33,520 nt of DNA, taken from NCBI GenBank assembly GCA_902472555.1, contig CABROF010000016.1, forward strand, positions 1 to 33,520. Direction: 5' to 3'. This DNA comes from UMGS1851 sp900555605. GTDB taxonomy: Bacteria > Bacillota > Clostridia > UBA1212 > UBA1255. Numbering within the stretch: position 1 is the stretch's first letter; the number at the start of each line of letters is the position of its first letter. The translations under genes and the position numbers were made by a program. Positions 1 to 8,417 of the stretch are shown here, one piece after another. The notes beneath the pieces are model-generated. The model was not told where the DNA came from. It saw only the letters and a list, made by a program, of their open reading frames with translations, and did no database searches.

Positions 1-1201
1 TTATCCTGCGGAAGCCCTTGTTTTTCAAGGGGTTTCGGGGTTTATCAACGATTTTATATTAACACTTTTTGTATATAAATACCTTCCATTTTTTCTTTCT
101 GTAATTGGAACAAGGTTTGATACATCTTCAGTTACTCTTCGTTTGACGGTACCGCTGGGAATATCCTATTTGATATTTTCAGCACTTTCTTTTCTGATAG
201 ACATTTATCGTAAAGATGCACCACTTAAAAGTTTTTGGGATACATTTTTATATATTGCCTTTTTCCCAAAAATTATATGTGGGCCAATTGTACTATATAA
301 AAATTTTATTAATATGATTAATAAAAAGACTACGTTAAATACATTTTTCAGCGGATTAAATAGAATCATAATTGGCCTTGCAAAAAAATTGATTATTGCA
401 GACTATTTTGGAATAGTTCTTTCCGAGATTCCAAGCAGCGGCATTGATCAATTGACAGCCGTCGGAGTCGTCTTTCTGTATGGATTCCAACTCTATTTCG
501 ATTTTTCAGGATATTCAGACATGGCAATTGGAATCGGCAGAACATTGGGATATCAATTTAATGATAATTTTAATTTCCCCTATATCTCTACATCTATAAC
601 TGAATTCTGGCGAAGATGGCATATCTCATTAGGCACATTTTTTAAAGAATATGTTTACATACCGCTTGGTGGAAATCGGAAAGGAAAGGGCCGAACACTT
701 ATTAATTTAAGTATTGTTTTTATTATAACCGGAATATGGCATGGAGCAGGCTGGAATTATTTACTTTGGGGAATGATGCACGGAATTTTTATAGTTTTTG
801 AGCGTCTTCTAAAAAATAATAGGGTTTATAATGCTATCCCTAAAATCATTAAATGGATATTTACAATATGTATCGTATTTTTGGGATGGCAATTTTTTAG
901 ACTTTCCTCAGTTTCAGAGGTAAAAAAATTTATGTCTATCCTATTTGGATTTACGGAATATGCTGAGATTAATTTTACATGGCAGTATTTCTTCAGAAGA
1001 AAGGTAATATTTTTTCTTTTCATTGCTCTCGCAGGTTCAACCTTACTTAGCAGCAAAAAAATACAAACCACTTATTCTAAAGTTTCCGGCAAACCTGCAA
1101 TTGCCGCAACTTTTCAAATTATATTGCTTGCGTTATTTATTGTTTCCATTATCTGTATGGTAAACATGACCTACAGCCCGTTTATTTATTATCAATATTA
1201 A
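1..1201 (+). CDS. MBOAT-family membrane O-acyltransferase (AlgI/DltB/PatA type), 5'-truncated by window edge
   Basis: The reading frame is open from base 2 to the stop at 1199-1201 without an upstream stop, so the gene starts before the window; the TTG at 143 is internal. The protein is a polytopic membrane enzyme. The family hallmark EFWRRWHISLGTFFKEY precedes IPLGGNRKG, and the active-site region GIWHGAGWNYLLWG carries the invariant histidine (codon 740-742), with a second histidine in MMHG (779-781). MBOAT proteins of this group pass acyl groups, usually acetyl, across the membrane to an extracellular partner that modifies a cell-surface polymer. The partner is very likely the next gene, 12 bases downstream. 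The DNA is much more AT-rich than serS, which suggests a transferred polysaccharide cluster. The polymer modified cannot be told from here. Confidence 0.93.
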   Translation, partial: YPAEALVFQGVSGFINDFILTLFVYKYLPFFLSVIGTRFDTSSVTLRLTVPLGISYLIFSALSFLIDIYRKDAPLKSFWDTFLYIAFFPKIICGPIVLYKNFINMINKKTTLNTFFSGLNRIIIGLAKKLIIADYFGIVLSEIPSSGIDQLTAVGVVFLYGFQLYFDFSGYSDMAIGIGRTLGYQFNDNFNFPYISTSITEFWRRWHISLGTFFKEYVYIPLGGNRKGKGRTLINLSIVFIITGIWHGAGWNYLLWGMMHGIFIVFERLLKNNRVYNAIPKIIKWIFTICIVFLGWQFFRLSSVSEVKKFMSILFGFTEYAEINFTWQYFFRRKVIFFLFIALAGSTLLSSKKIQTTYSKVSGKPAIAATFQIILLALFIVSIICMVNMTYSPFIYYQY

Positions 1202-1213
1202 GGAAGTGTTCTA

Positions 1214-2557
1214 ATGAAATACGTTAAAATTTTTACAATTGTCCTATTTTTTATGATATTATTAATTCCTATGTTACTTTTTAATTTTAAATCAAATCAA
1301 GTTTCAGAAATTGATAATCGAAAACTTATAGAAAATCCATTTACTTTAGGGAGAGAAAATTTTTTAAGTAATGTAACATCATATTTAGAAGATCGAATTG
1401 GTTTTCGAAACGAAATGATTTATGCTTATACAATAGCAAACGATAAACTTTTTGGAGAAATGGTCCACCCTACATATACTTATGGTAAAGACGGTTATGT
1501 ATTTGGCAAAATGGGTAAAAATCAAAAATTTGGAGACTATGGAATTATTTTTTCAGATTTTATAGAAAAAACGCAGAGCTATTGCATTTCACGTAACATT
1601 CCGTTTGTTTTCGTATTTACTCCTTCAAAGATCTCTGTTGTCCAAGACAAGCTTCCAACCGGTTGCAACTTCGATAATAGTTGGATCTCTAACTTTTTCA
1701 ATGAACTTGACAAACGAAACGTCAGATATGTTGACAATTTATCAAAAATGGTCGAACTCTATAAATCAGGCGAAATGGTATTCAATAAAAAATACAACGC
1801 TGGACATTGGAACGATCTTGGCGCATTTTATGGTGTTAATAATATTTTAGAAGAGATACAAAAAGATTTTCCTGCCCTGCATATAAATACCCTGAATGAA
1901 TTTGATATCAACTATCAATTACGTACTACCCTACAAGTTTCACAATTCCCGATTATTGATTATGAGCCTGTATTTACAGGTCCAGAAGTCTGTTCAGTGA
2001 CTGATAATTATAGAGATGAGCTTAAAATTAATAATCAGTTCAGATCATTCGGATACTATATAAATGATGAGAGACTCAATAAAAACGGACCGCGAATATT
2101 GGTCTTCCAGGGATCTTACATGAACGGTATGGGATATAAATTTTTTAAAAATGCTTGCGGTGAGTATATTTATGTACATGATTATCAAAATATAATAGAT
2201 ATGGATTATTATATTAATATTTTTCAACCTGACTGTGTTATTTTTGAGGCTGCTGAATATACTCTAAACGATAGCTATTTTGATAGCAGCAAAATGAAAG
2301 AAAAACAATTTAATCCGTCGGTAAACGATTTGAGTAACATTGAGGAGATATCCCTTGACCGCTCCAATTATATTTTAAATTCCGGTAAATCGATTACCGA
2401 AATAACAGTTCATATCTCTTCAGAAGCAAAATATTATTACATTAAAATTGGAGATAAAATTTTTGACCTAATTCCAAATAAAAATAACGAACTGTGTGCT
2501 AGTATAAAAAACAGCGAATTTGAGGAAAACAATATCGTATTGTTGCTGGGATATTGA
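1214..2557 (+). CDS. AlgJ/AlgX/DHHW-like SGNH-type acyltransfer partner protein
   Basis: 447 residues with one N-terminal membrane segment (about residues 5-24) and an extracellular domain. It resembles the AlgJ/DHHW group that works with MBOAT proteins to O-acylate exopolysaccharide. Visible family features are the strand FVFVFTPSKISVV near residue 131, the HWN motif at H198 (NAGHWNDLGA), and ILVFQGSYMNG near residue 295, where S301 aligns with the nucleophile of the usual GDS motif. Two positions are unusual. The residue two before H198, normally the acidic member of a D-x-H dyad, is Ala196 (Asn195 precedes it), and the Asp of GDS is Gly300. It follows the MBOAT gene by 12 bases with GGAAG just before the ATG, so they are one operon. 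The role as acyltransferase is inferred; a structural or inactive partner is possible. Confidence 0.82.
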   Translation: MKYVKIFTIVLFFMILLIPMLLFNFKSNQVSEIDNRKLIENPFTLGRENFLSNVTSYLEDRIGFRNEMIYAYTIANDKLFGEMVHPTYTYGKDGYVFGKMGKNQKFGDYGIIFSDFIEKTQSYCISRNIPFVFVFTPSKISVVQDKLPTGCNFDNSWISNFFNELDKRNVRYVDNLSKMVELYKSGEMVFNKKYNAGHWNDLGAFYGVNNILEEIQKDFPALHINTLNEFDINYQLRTTLQVSQFPIIDYEPVFTGPEVCSVTDNYRDELKINNQFRSFGYYINDERLNKNGPRILVFQGSYMNGMGYKFFKNACGEYIYVHDYQNIIDMDYYINIFQPDCVIFEAAEYTLNDSYFDSSKMKEKQFNPSVNDLSNIEEISLDRSNYILNSGKSITEITVHISSEAKYYYIKIGDKIFDLIPNKNNELCASIKNSEFEENNIVLLLGY

Positions 2558-2722
2558 CTTTTCTGTTAATCAAATTAGAAAAACGCATTTTCCATATTAT
2601 TGAAGCATATGTAGCAAGAACATATCTGTAAAAATCAATAAATGTAAATTCGTTTTCAGAATATATAATATAGATTTTATCTTATCATCCATATGTTTTT
2701 CTTGCACCGTTTCCGTTTGCCC

Positions 2723-2751
2723 TTGTCAAGCCGCCGCTTCCGGTATATAAT
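2723..2751 (+). promoter_or_regulatory. Sigma-A type promoter of serS
   Basis: TTGTCA (2723-2728) and TATAAT (2746-2751) are separated by exactly 17 bases. The ribosome site GGAGG (2813-2817) lies 6 bases before the serS ATG. The leader of about 65 bases is too short for a T-box. Confidence 0.8.
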
Positions 2752-2823
2752 GATTTCCTGAATTTATGTCTCTGCGGCGGTAAAAGCAGGCCGCGGCACG
2801 TAATATCTCAATGGAGGCAGATT

Positions 2824-4113
2824 ATGATTGATATAAAATTGCTGCGGAACAACCCGCAGCTGGTAAAGGAAAATATTCAGAAAAAATTTCAGGATGAAAA
2901 GCTCCCGCTGGTAGACGAGATTCTGGAGCTTGATCAGCAGTTTCGGGAAGCAAAGCTGAAGGGCGATACACTGCGAGGCCAGCGAAATGCAATCAGTAAA
3001 GGAATCGGTGCATTCATAGCGGCCGGCAAAAAGGAAGAGGCCGCTGCAGCCAAAGCAGAGGTGGCCGATATATCCGCGCAGTTGGAGGAGCTGGAGGTAC
3101 TGGAGGAAAAATGGTCCCGGCAGATTCGGGAAAAAATGCTGGTAATTCCAAATATCATCGATGAATCCGTGCCTATCGGCCGCGACGACAGCGAAAACGT
3201 AGAGCTGGAACGCTTCGGAGAGCCTGCTGTGCCGGATTTTGAGATTCCTTACCATGTTGATATTATGGAGCGCTTAAACGGCATTGATCTTGACAGTGCC
3301 AGAAAAACCAGCGGCAACGGATTCTATTACCTGTGCGGCGATGTGGCGCGCCTGCATTCCGCAATTCTGTCCTATGCCAGAGATTTTATGATTGACAGAG
3401 GCTTTACCTACTATATCCCGCCCTTTATGATCCGCAGCAATGTGGTAAACGGCGTCATGAGCTTTTCGGAAATGGAAAATATGATGTACAAAATCGAGGG
3501 CGAGGATCTGTACCTGATCGGAACAAGTGAGCACTCGATGATCGGCAAGTTCATCGACACCATCATAGAAGAAGAACGCCTTCCCCAGACGCTGACCAGT
3601 TATTCTCCCTGCTTCCGCAAAGAGGTCGGCGCCCACGGAATTGAAGAACGCGGCGTTTATCGGATCCATCAGTTCGAAAAGCAGGAGATGATCGTTGTCT
3701 GCAGGCCTGAAGAAAGTGCGGCATGGTTTACCAGGCTTTATCATAATACCGTAGACTTTTTCCGGTCCATGGAAATCCCGGTCCGCACATTGGAATGCTG
3801 CTCCGGAGATTTAGCGGACTTAAAGGTAAAAAGCATTGATGTGGAAGCGTGGTCTCCGCGCCAGCAGAAATATTTTGAGGTCGGCAGCTGTTCGAATTTA
3901 GGCGATGCCCAGGCACGGCGTCTCAGCATCCGGGTAAAAAGTAAGGAACGGGGCAACTACTATCCGCATACGCTGAACAATACCGTAGTTGCGCCGCCGC
4001 GTATGCTCATCGCATTTCTGGAAAATCATCTTCATGCGGACGGAAGCGTTTCAATTCCTGCGCCGCTCCGGATGTATATGGGAGGGAAGGAACGGATTGC
4101 TCCGGCAAACTAA
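2824..4113 (+). CDS. serS: Serine--tRNA ligase
   Basis: Charges tRNA-Ser with serine in the cytoplasm. The 429 residues match the usual size. The N-terminus (MIDIKLLRNNPQLVKENIQK) and the helical stretch from about 30 to 100 form the tRNA-binding coiled-coil arm. The class II core follows, with the TSEH motif (IGTSEHSMIG), motif 2 (CFRKEVGAHGIEERGVYR, then IHQFEKQE) and motif 3 (NNTVVAPPRMLIAFLENH), ending in the typical YMGGKERI. Motifs 2 and 3 differ from the E. coli type (no RDTRG, no GSGLAVGR), but my recollection is that this variant is common in clostridial enzymes, so I do not read it as loss of function. It has its own promoter and terminator and is not in an operon with its neighbours. 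Confidence 0.97.
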   Translation: MIDIKLLRNNPQLVKENIQKKFQDEKLPLVDEILELDQQFREAKLKGDTLRGQRNAISKGIGAFIAAGKKEEAAAAKAEVADISAQLEELEVLEEKWSRQIREKMLVIPNIIDESVPIGRDDSENVELERFGEPAVPDFEIPYHVDIMERLNGIDLDSARKTSGNGFYYLCGDVARLHSAILSYARDFMIDRGFTYYIPPFMIRSNVVNGVMSFSEMENMMYKIEGEDLYLIGTSEHSMIGKFIDTIIEEERLPQTLTSYSPCFRKEVGAHGIEERGVYRIHQFEKQEMIVVCRPEESAAWFTRLYHNTVDFFRSMEIPVRTLECCSGDLADLKVKSIDVEAWSPRQQKYFEVGSCSNLGDAQARRLSIRVKSKERGNYYPHTLNNTVVAPPRMLIAFLENHLHADGSVSIPAPLRMYMGGKERIAPAN

Positions 4114-4147
4114 AGATCCGCGATATAAATCAAAAATATGACCCCGC

Positions 4148-4192
4148 CGCGCTCCTTCTGTTTGACAGAATCAAACCCGGAGCGCGTTTTTT
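4148..4192 (+). terminator. Rho-independent terminator of serS
   Basis: CGCGCTCC (4148-4155) pairs perfectly with GGAGCGCG (4179-4186) and is followed by TTTTTT. It lies 35 bases after the serS stop. A second terminator follows at 4349-4393, and nothing else is visible in the gap 4114-4455. Confidence 0.85.
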
Positions 4193-4339
4193 ATACGGTT
4201 CCATGCCGGACGGTATATATTGTCAGACAGGCCCCATCATAACAAAAGCGTTCCATTCTGTCCGCGAGATCAGCGTGATTCTTTATTCTTCGGCTGATTG
4301 ATCGTACAGGCGTTTCTTTCTGCTGCGGCAGCGCAGAAA

Positions 4340-4393
4340 TAAAAATCACGCCTATACGCATCCGAAGACAAATACAGGCGCAATTTTTATTTT
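4340..4393 (-). terminator. Bidirectional hairpin terminator downstream of the secreted PSTGD protein gene
   Basis: CGCCTATA (4349-4356) and TACAGGCG (4373-4380) pair over 8 bases with one mismatch. The stem is flanked by an A-rich tract on the left and ATTTTTATTTTT on the right. Read on the minus strand, it ends transcription coming from 4456 with a T-rich tail; it may also back up the serS terminator. Confidence 0.6.
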
Positions 4394-4455
4394 TCTTATC
4401 ATCTTTTTAATGAATAACCGCAAAACAGCTCCCGCAGAAGGTGCGTCAAAAAAGC

Positions 4456-5088
4456 TTATGCGACTTTTTTCCGCTTCATACCCGTCAGCGCGGTAACCGC
4501 GGCCACTGCCATTGTTACAACTCCGAAATCACCGGTGCTCGGCGCAGAAGCCGGCTGTACGGTAATGGTGCTGCATCCGTCAAAGTTTGCAGACTGACCG
4601 TTTGTAAAGGTCTCAATGTCATCATCCGCGGCAGCAGGATATGACCATACGCCGAAATGGCCGCCGTCATCACTGGCCCCACCCGTAGCCAGAGCCAAAT
4701 ACGTCCCTGCCGGGAAGGCATCGGAAAAGGAAAACGCAACGGTCTCATTATCCTTATGGCCGGTAATCTGCTGCGTAAACAGCGGCTGCTTCGAAGTGGT
4801 AGTCGCATAATCCGTATCCCACGCATACAGTGCGAAGTTGAAATTCGAAGTCGTCGGTTTGTCCGGCGCCCCCCAGGCCGGCATATCCACATAACGGAAA
4901 GCCACCATTTCTTTTCCTTCCGGAACAGTAAAGCGTATGCCATAATCAGCATCATCGATTGGTGTCGCGCCTCTCTTGTCGGGCTCCTCTTTGTACAACT
5001 GGATATCCGTCGCTTCTGCATAGCTGAAAACAGAAAGCATGGAAACCAACATCAAAACCAATAACACAAAATAACAGACTCTTTTCAT
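4456..5088 (-). CDS. Secreted surface protein with C-terminal PSTGD anchor signal
   Basis: 210 residues from the ATG at 5088, which is preceded by GGGGGTG at good spacing; the upstream in-frame ATG at 5139 has no ribosome site. A signal peptide is clear: MKRVCYFVLLVLMLVSMLSV, then a likely cut near SYAEA. The mature part is acidic and aromatic-rich with no domain I can name; its central YVDMPAW and LYAWDTDY stretches suggest a beta-rich extracellular domain. The C-terminus is PSTGD (about 183-187), a hydrophobic span and the tail MKRKK, the layout of sortase-type anchors seen as PxTGD in many clostridia. It is probably displayed on the cell wall; which sortase would act is not visible here. 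It is transcribed alone from the promoter at 5130-5158. Confidence 0.8.
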   Translation of the reverse strand: MKRVCYFVLLVLMLVSMLSVFSYAEATDIQLYKEEPDKRGATPIDDADYGIRFTVPEGKEMVAFRYVDMPAWGAPDKPTTSNFNFALYAWDTDYATTTSKQPLFTQQITGHKDNETVAFSFSDAFPAGTYLALATGGASDDGGHFGVWSYPAAADDDIETFTNGQSANFDGCSTITVQPASAPSTGDFGVVTMAVAAVTALTGMKRKKVA

Positions 5089-5129
5089 AAAGCACCCCCA
5101 TGAATAAATATATTCTTTTAACTTTTTTA

Positions 5130-5158
5130 AGAATATCACAAAATGCTCCCGATTTCAA
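5130..5158 (-). promoter_or_regulatory. Promoter of the secreted PSTGD protein gene
   Basis: On the minus strand TTGAAA (5153-5158) and TATTCT (5130-5135) are 17 bases apart, about 40 bases before the ATG at 5088. Confidence 0.55.
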
Positions 5159-5176
5159 TCAAAATTTATGCATATC

Positions 5177-5196
5177 AAAAAACAGCCCCCTGTTTT
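5177..5196 (-). terminator. Terminator at the end of the pentapeptide-repeat gene
   Basis: On the minus strand AAAACAG, a GGGG loop, CTGTTTT and further T residues form a compact stem-loop directly at the stop codon (5196-5198). It separates this gene from the promoter at 5130-5158. Confidence 0.6.
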
Positions 5197-5825
5197 CAGC
5201 ATATGATAAGCCCGATTTTTCTGGCCAGCTCCGCAGCCTGAAGCAAGTCCACCACAGCACCGCGCAGCTCTGTCATGCGGTCGGAAACAAGAATGCCCGA
5301 AATATCACAGCTTCGCAGATCAATCCCCTCCAGCAGGGTACGAAAAAACTCCGTCCGGCATAGCCGGATTTCCCGAAAGTGCAGCTGCTTGTGTACGCAT
5401 TCCGAAAAACATGCATCGCTGAAATCCGAGCGGAGGAGTTCCATAGATTTTATACGGGAGCGCGACAGATTGCAATAAGTAAAATTCGAATCGCTGATTT
5501 CCGCGCTCTGCCAAACCGCATCCGGAAAAGAGGCGCCGGCGGCTTTCACCGATGCAAATGCGGTTTTATAAAAACCGCATTTGTGAAAACGGCTGTTTGA
5601 AAGATCACTCCGTTCAAACCGTACCGCTTCAAATTCACATTGCTCAAAATTGCAGTTTTGAAGACGGCAGTTCTGAAAAAGAACCTCCCGGAACTGCAGA
5701 CCCGAAAAATCAAATGCCTGCAGCGCTTCATTCCGAAAGCATGCAGATCGGATCTCTTGGTATTCCCTGCGGGCCTGTTCCGCAAAGCAGGCAAGACTGC
5801 AGGCCGCATATTCCTGTCCGGACAA
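5196..5825 (-). CDS. Pentapeptide-repeat protein
   Basis: 209 residues, most of which fall into A(D/N)LxX-like five-residue repeats, for example CNFEQCEFEAVRFERSDLSN, then SRFHKCGFYKTAF, ISDSNFTYCNLSRSRI and LRSDFSDACFSEC. Such repeats fold into a right-handed four-sided beta helix. Family members include gyrase-protecting DNA mimics (Qnr, MfpA) and many proteins of unknown role. This one is rich in Cys and has basic ends, so a gyrase-protecting role is possible but not shown. The ATG at 5825 follows the 5851-6237 gene by 25 bases on the same strand, so the two are probably cotranscribed. Confidence 0.88.
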   Translation of the reverse strand: MSGQEYAACSLACFAEQARREYQEIRSACFRNEALQAFDFSGLQFREVLFQNCRLQNCNFEQCEFEAVRFERSDLSNSRFHKCGFYKTAFASVKAAGASFPDAVWQSAEISDSNFTYCNLSRSRIKSMELLRSDFSDACFSECVHKQLHFREIRLCRTEFFRTLLEGIDLRSCDISGILVSDRMTELRGAVVDLLQAAELARKIGLIIC

Positions 5826-5850
5826 TGAAAATCACGCCTTTGCTCTGTAT

Positions 5851-6237
5851 TTACGGCAGCTTTTTTCCGCATTTATTACAAAAAGAAAAGTCCTGACACG
5901 CTTCGCTGCCGCAATACGGACAGTACCGGCTTTCTTTTCCTTGAGGCGGCTTCGGAGAAGAAGGCATCGCGCTGCCGAAGCGTTCGTTCAGCGGATCAGG
6001 CTCCTCATTTCGATCCACAATATCAAAAGCAGAATATCGATTCTTTTTCGTTGCGTTTTTAAAATGATACACTGCCATTGCCGCCGCAGCCGCAATAAAC
6101 AGAATCCCAAACAGCGCGAAAAAACCGCCTCCGATTTCCGCAGCCTTGATCGTCCAGAAAACGCCGAAAAGTCCTGCAATAATGCTCATTACACCGCCCA
6201 TCATCGACGGTCCCCTGCCTGGTTTTACACTTTTCAT
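5851..6237 (-). CDS. Small membrane protein with C-terminal zinc ribbon
   Basis: 128 residues from the ATG at 6237. AGGAG lies 8 bases upstream of that ATG but abuts the in-frame GTG at 6246, so I chose the ATG. Two hydrophobic segments (about 13-28 and 36-57) are followed by a charged linker and a C-terminal zinc ribbon with the pairs CPYC and CNKC, the pattern of the small DUF-type zinc-ribbon membrane proteins. The metal is probably bound on the cytoplasmic side. No enzyme motif is visible. It precedes the pentapeptide-repeat gene in what looks like a two-gene operon. Confidence 0.8.
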   Translation of the reverse strand: MKSVKPGRGPSMMGGVMSIIAGLFGVFWTIKAAEIGGGFFALFGILFIAAAAAMAVYHFKNATKKNRYSAFDIVDRNEEPDPLNERFGSAMPSSPKPPQGKESRYCPYCGSEACQDFSFCNKCGKKLP

Positions 6238-6246
6238 CCGAATCAC

Positions 6247-6596
6247 TCCTCTCTTTCATTTTTACCCGCGGCGCTTTCCGCATAGCATCAGTCGGTCTTC
6301 TGCGGGGCGGCAGCAGGCCGAATCAGATCCGCCGCCCGCTCGGCCTGCTGCCATTTACAATGTAATAAAAAGCATTCTCTGTGTAAGCAGTCTTTGTCCG
6401 ACCGGAGCATGCTGAAAACAGGAAAACAGCGAATAGAACCAATCCCAATAACGCGGCGGAAATACGCTTCACGGAACCTTTCTCCCCCTTTCGGCACCCT
6501 TACCCGTGCTCTCGCAAATATGAATGGCATTTATTATAAAGGAACTGCCCACGAATGTAAATCCCTGCCCGAAAGGAGCACGAGGCTTGCTGGATG
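6247..6596. other. 350-base gap with a 13-bp inverted repeat, no convincing gene
   Basis: Several short open frames exist here (for example on the minus strand up to 6530), but none has a ribosome site with a convincing protein. The clearest structure is the perfect inverted repeat at 6309-6352. The promoter for the zinc-ribbon/pentapeptide pair should lie here, but I could not place a good -35/-10 pair. Confidence 0.5.
6309..6352. repeat. 13-bp perfect inverted repeat
   Basis: GGCAGCAGGCCGA (6309-6321) is the exact reverse complement of TCGGCCTGCTGCC (6340-6352), with an 18-base GC-rich loop. Neither strand has a T-run after the stem, so it is not a classical terminator. It lies between the M56 peptidase stop (6597) and the zinc-ribbon start (6237), so it could end or stabilise the bla-type transcript. 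Confidence 0.6.
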
Positions 6597-8417
6597 CTAA
6601 AGCACGGCCGCCGGCTCCGCGCCCAGTTCAAAGACCACAGAGAAAGCATGCTGTACGCCGTCATCGCCTGAGACATATGCCTGCAGCTTATAGGTCTCCC
6701 CCCTGCGCAGCTCCTCTGTATAAACAGATAAGTCATATTGGTGGGACCGCTGTCCCGAAACCAGATATCCGATCAAATGAAACACATATCCCTCTTTCAG
6801 CGGATACGCCTTCCATTCGTCCCCGCTACGCTGATACAGCGTAAACATCTCCCCAAAGGTCAGGCCGCGGCACTCTCCGGTGTGATTCCAGAGTACATTT
6901 GCTTTCAGCTTTCCGTCATCATCCAGGAATACGGCCTGCAGGCTCATGGATACCCCCTCAAGATCCGAGGCCTGTGCGATCTGCACGGCAGGAAGCGCCC
7001 CCTCCTGCGCGCGGAAAGCCTGCAGCAGCACGGACAGCGTCTCTTCAGATGTCCCATAGGACTTGATATCGGAAATTCCAAGACGCTCTGCAGTTACAGA
7101 ATAGAATTGCTCCGTCTCGCCGATGGAATAGGACCACGAAAAGATCTCGGCATTGCCGACCAAAGCAAGAAATACAGCCGCATGCTTCGTCATTTCCGTA
7201 TTCACCTTTTCTTCTGTCGGAGATTTCATGGCAAGTGCGGTAAAATGGACGGTTATACCGTACGGAGCGCTATCGGTCTGGAGCGCTATCGTAAAATCCC
7301 CGACTTTCTCTTTGATTTTCAGCGCATTCAACAGCTTCATGTCAGCGGCGGCATTCCCGATGTAATCTGTTTTCAGCGGATATAAAACGGCAGCCTCTGG
7401 CGGTGCCGGGCTTTGGGTTCGAGATCCGGTAAAGGTACACCCGGCTGCAGCCAGCATACAAATTGCTAATATCAGAACGGCTGCCCGGGATGCTTTCGGC
7501 CTATTGGCAATCAACTGAATACGTTCTTTCATACTTTTTTCTCCTCCTGTTATCATTGCTGCTTCACAGAATAAGCCGCCCTGTTTTTTCACAGCCAGCA
7601 TATGAATCAGCGTTCTGCCGTAAGAATACCGCTCCGCCTCTCCCAATGTTCGGATTGCAGCATCGTCACATGCAGCTTCTGCATCTCTGCGGGAGACGAT
7701 TGCAGCTGCCCATACAAGCGGATTGAACCAATGGACCGCAATGCAGATGCCGCGCATCACGTTCCAGATATAATCTTTATGCCGGATATGCGCCTCCTCA
7801 TGGGCAAGGATATGCCGAAGCCGCACACTGTCTGCCGCTGCCTGCTTTGTCAGATAAATCACCGGCCGGAATATGCCGCACACACAGGGCGCCCCGGCCC
7901 CATCAGACAAATAGACCGTCCGCGCAGTCTCCCGGCACACGTACGGACTTCTGCGCTTTCTCAATCTGCGGCAGAAAACAGCGTTAGAAAGCAGCAGCCA
8001 TACGCTGACGCCGGCCATGCCCGCATACCAGACCCCATGCAGAATGCGCTTTGTGCTGCGCTTCCCCATTTTCCCATTTTGGATCTCGCCTTCAGCCGAA
8101 GATACGGGTGCTCTACTTTCCTCGGGGTTCTCCGCAGTTTCTCCGGCTCCGTCCGTTTCTCCTGTTATATAATCTGTATGGGAAAGCCTCCCGGCCTCTG
8201 CGGCAGAACGCGAACCGGACGGCATCGGGATACGGTTCATAACGCTGACAGCACTCGGAAACAGGGGAAAAAGAAGCAGCAGCCGAACCAGTACAAGCAG
8301 CCACAGTGCATATTGAAGCCTTGGACTGATTTTTCCTTTCAGCAGCTTACGCAGAAAAAGCGTTGCAGAAATCAGTACGGAAGAGGTCACCATTACTTCA
8401 GCCGTCATATCAATCAT
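6597..8417 (-). CDS. M56-family (BlaR1/MecR1-like) membrane metallopeptidase with C-terminal DUF4825-like and Ig-like regions
   Basis: 606 residues. It is an integral membrane zinc peptidase that should be switched on by an outside signal and lead to cleavage of the partner BlaI-type repressor. Membrane spans lie near 8-25, 35-55, 128-147 and 311-327. The zinc motif HEEAH is at 206-210 (LAHEEAHIRHKDY), with a third ligand in DAEAACDD near 247. The outside C-terminal part (about 335-606) lacks the penicillin-binding STYK-type motif of true BlaR1. It instead has a DUF4825-like stretch (YIGNAAADMKLLNAL, PYGITVHFTA) and a beta-rich end resembling bacterial Ig-like domains. The signal is therefore probably not a beta-lactam. 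The ATG at 8417 overlaps the blaI stop by 8 bases, implying coupled translation; GGAGG is 9 bases upstream. Confidence 0.9.
   Translation of the reverse strand: MIDMTAEVMVTSSVLISATLFLRKLLKGKISPRLQYALWLLVLVRLLLLFPLFPSAVSVMNRIPMPSGSRSAAEAGRLSHTDYITGETDGAGETAENPEESRAPVSSAEGEIQNGKMGKRSTKRILHGVWYAGMAGVSVWLLLSNAVFCRRLRKRRSPYVCRETARTVYLSDGAGAPCVCGIFRPVIYLTKQAAADSVRLRHILAHEEAHIRHKDYIWNVMRGICIAVHWFNPLVWAAAIVSRRDAEAACDDAAIRTLGEAERYSYGRTLIHMLAVKKQGGLFCEAAMITGGEKSMKERIQLIANRPKASRAAVLILAICMLAAAGCTFTGSRTQSPAPPEAAVLYPLKTDYIGNAAADMKLLNALKIKEKVGDFTIALQTDSAPYGITVHFTALAMKSPTEEKVNTEMTKHAAVFLALVGNAEIFSWSYSIGETEQFYSVTAERLGISDIKSYGTSEETLSVLLQAFRAQEGALPAVQIAQASDLEGVSMSLQAVFLDDDGKLKANVLWNHTGECRGLTFGEMFTLYQRSGDEWKAYPLKEGYVFHLIGYLVSGQRSHQYDLSVYTEELRRGETYKLQAYVSGDDGVQHAFSVVFELGAEPAAVL

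Noticed and set aside
3590..4090. Divergent motifs 2 and 3 of SerRS as a sign of a novel or antibiotic-resistant enzyme
   Set aside because: From memory the same variants occur in many ordinary clostridial SerRS; it is the only copy visible here and stands alone.
6288..6530. 80-residue minus-strand frame
   Set aside because: Covers the 13-bp inverted repeat and has composition like random GC-rich sequence; no support.
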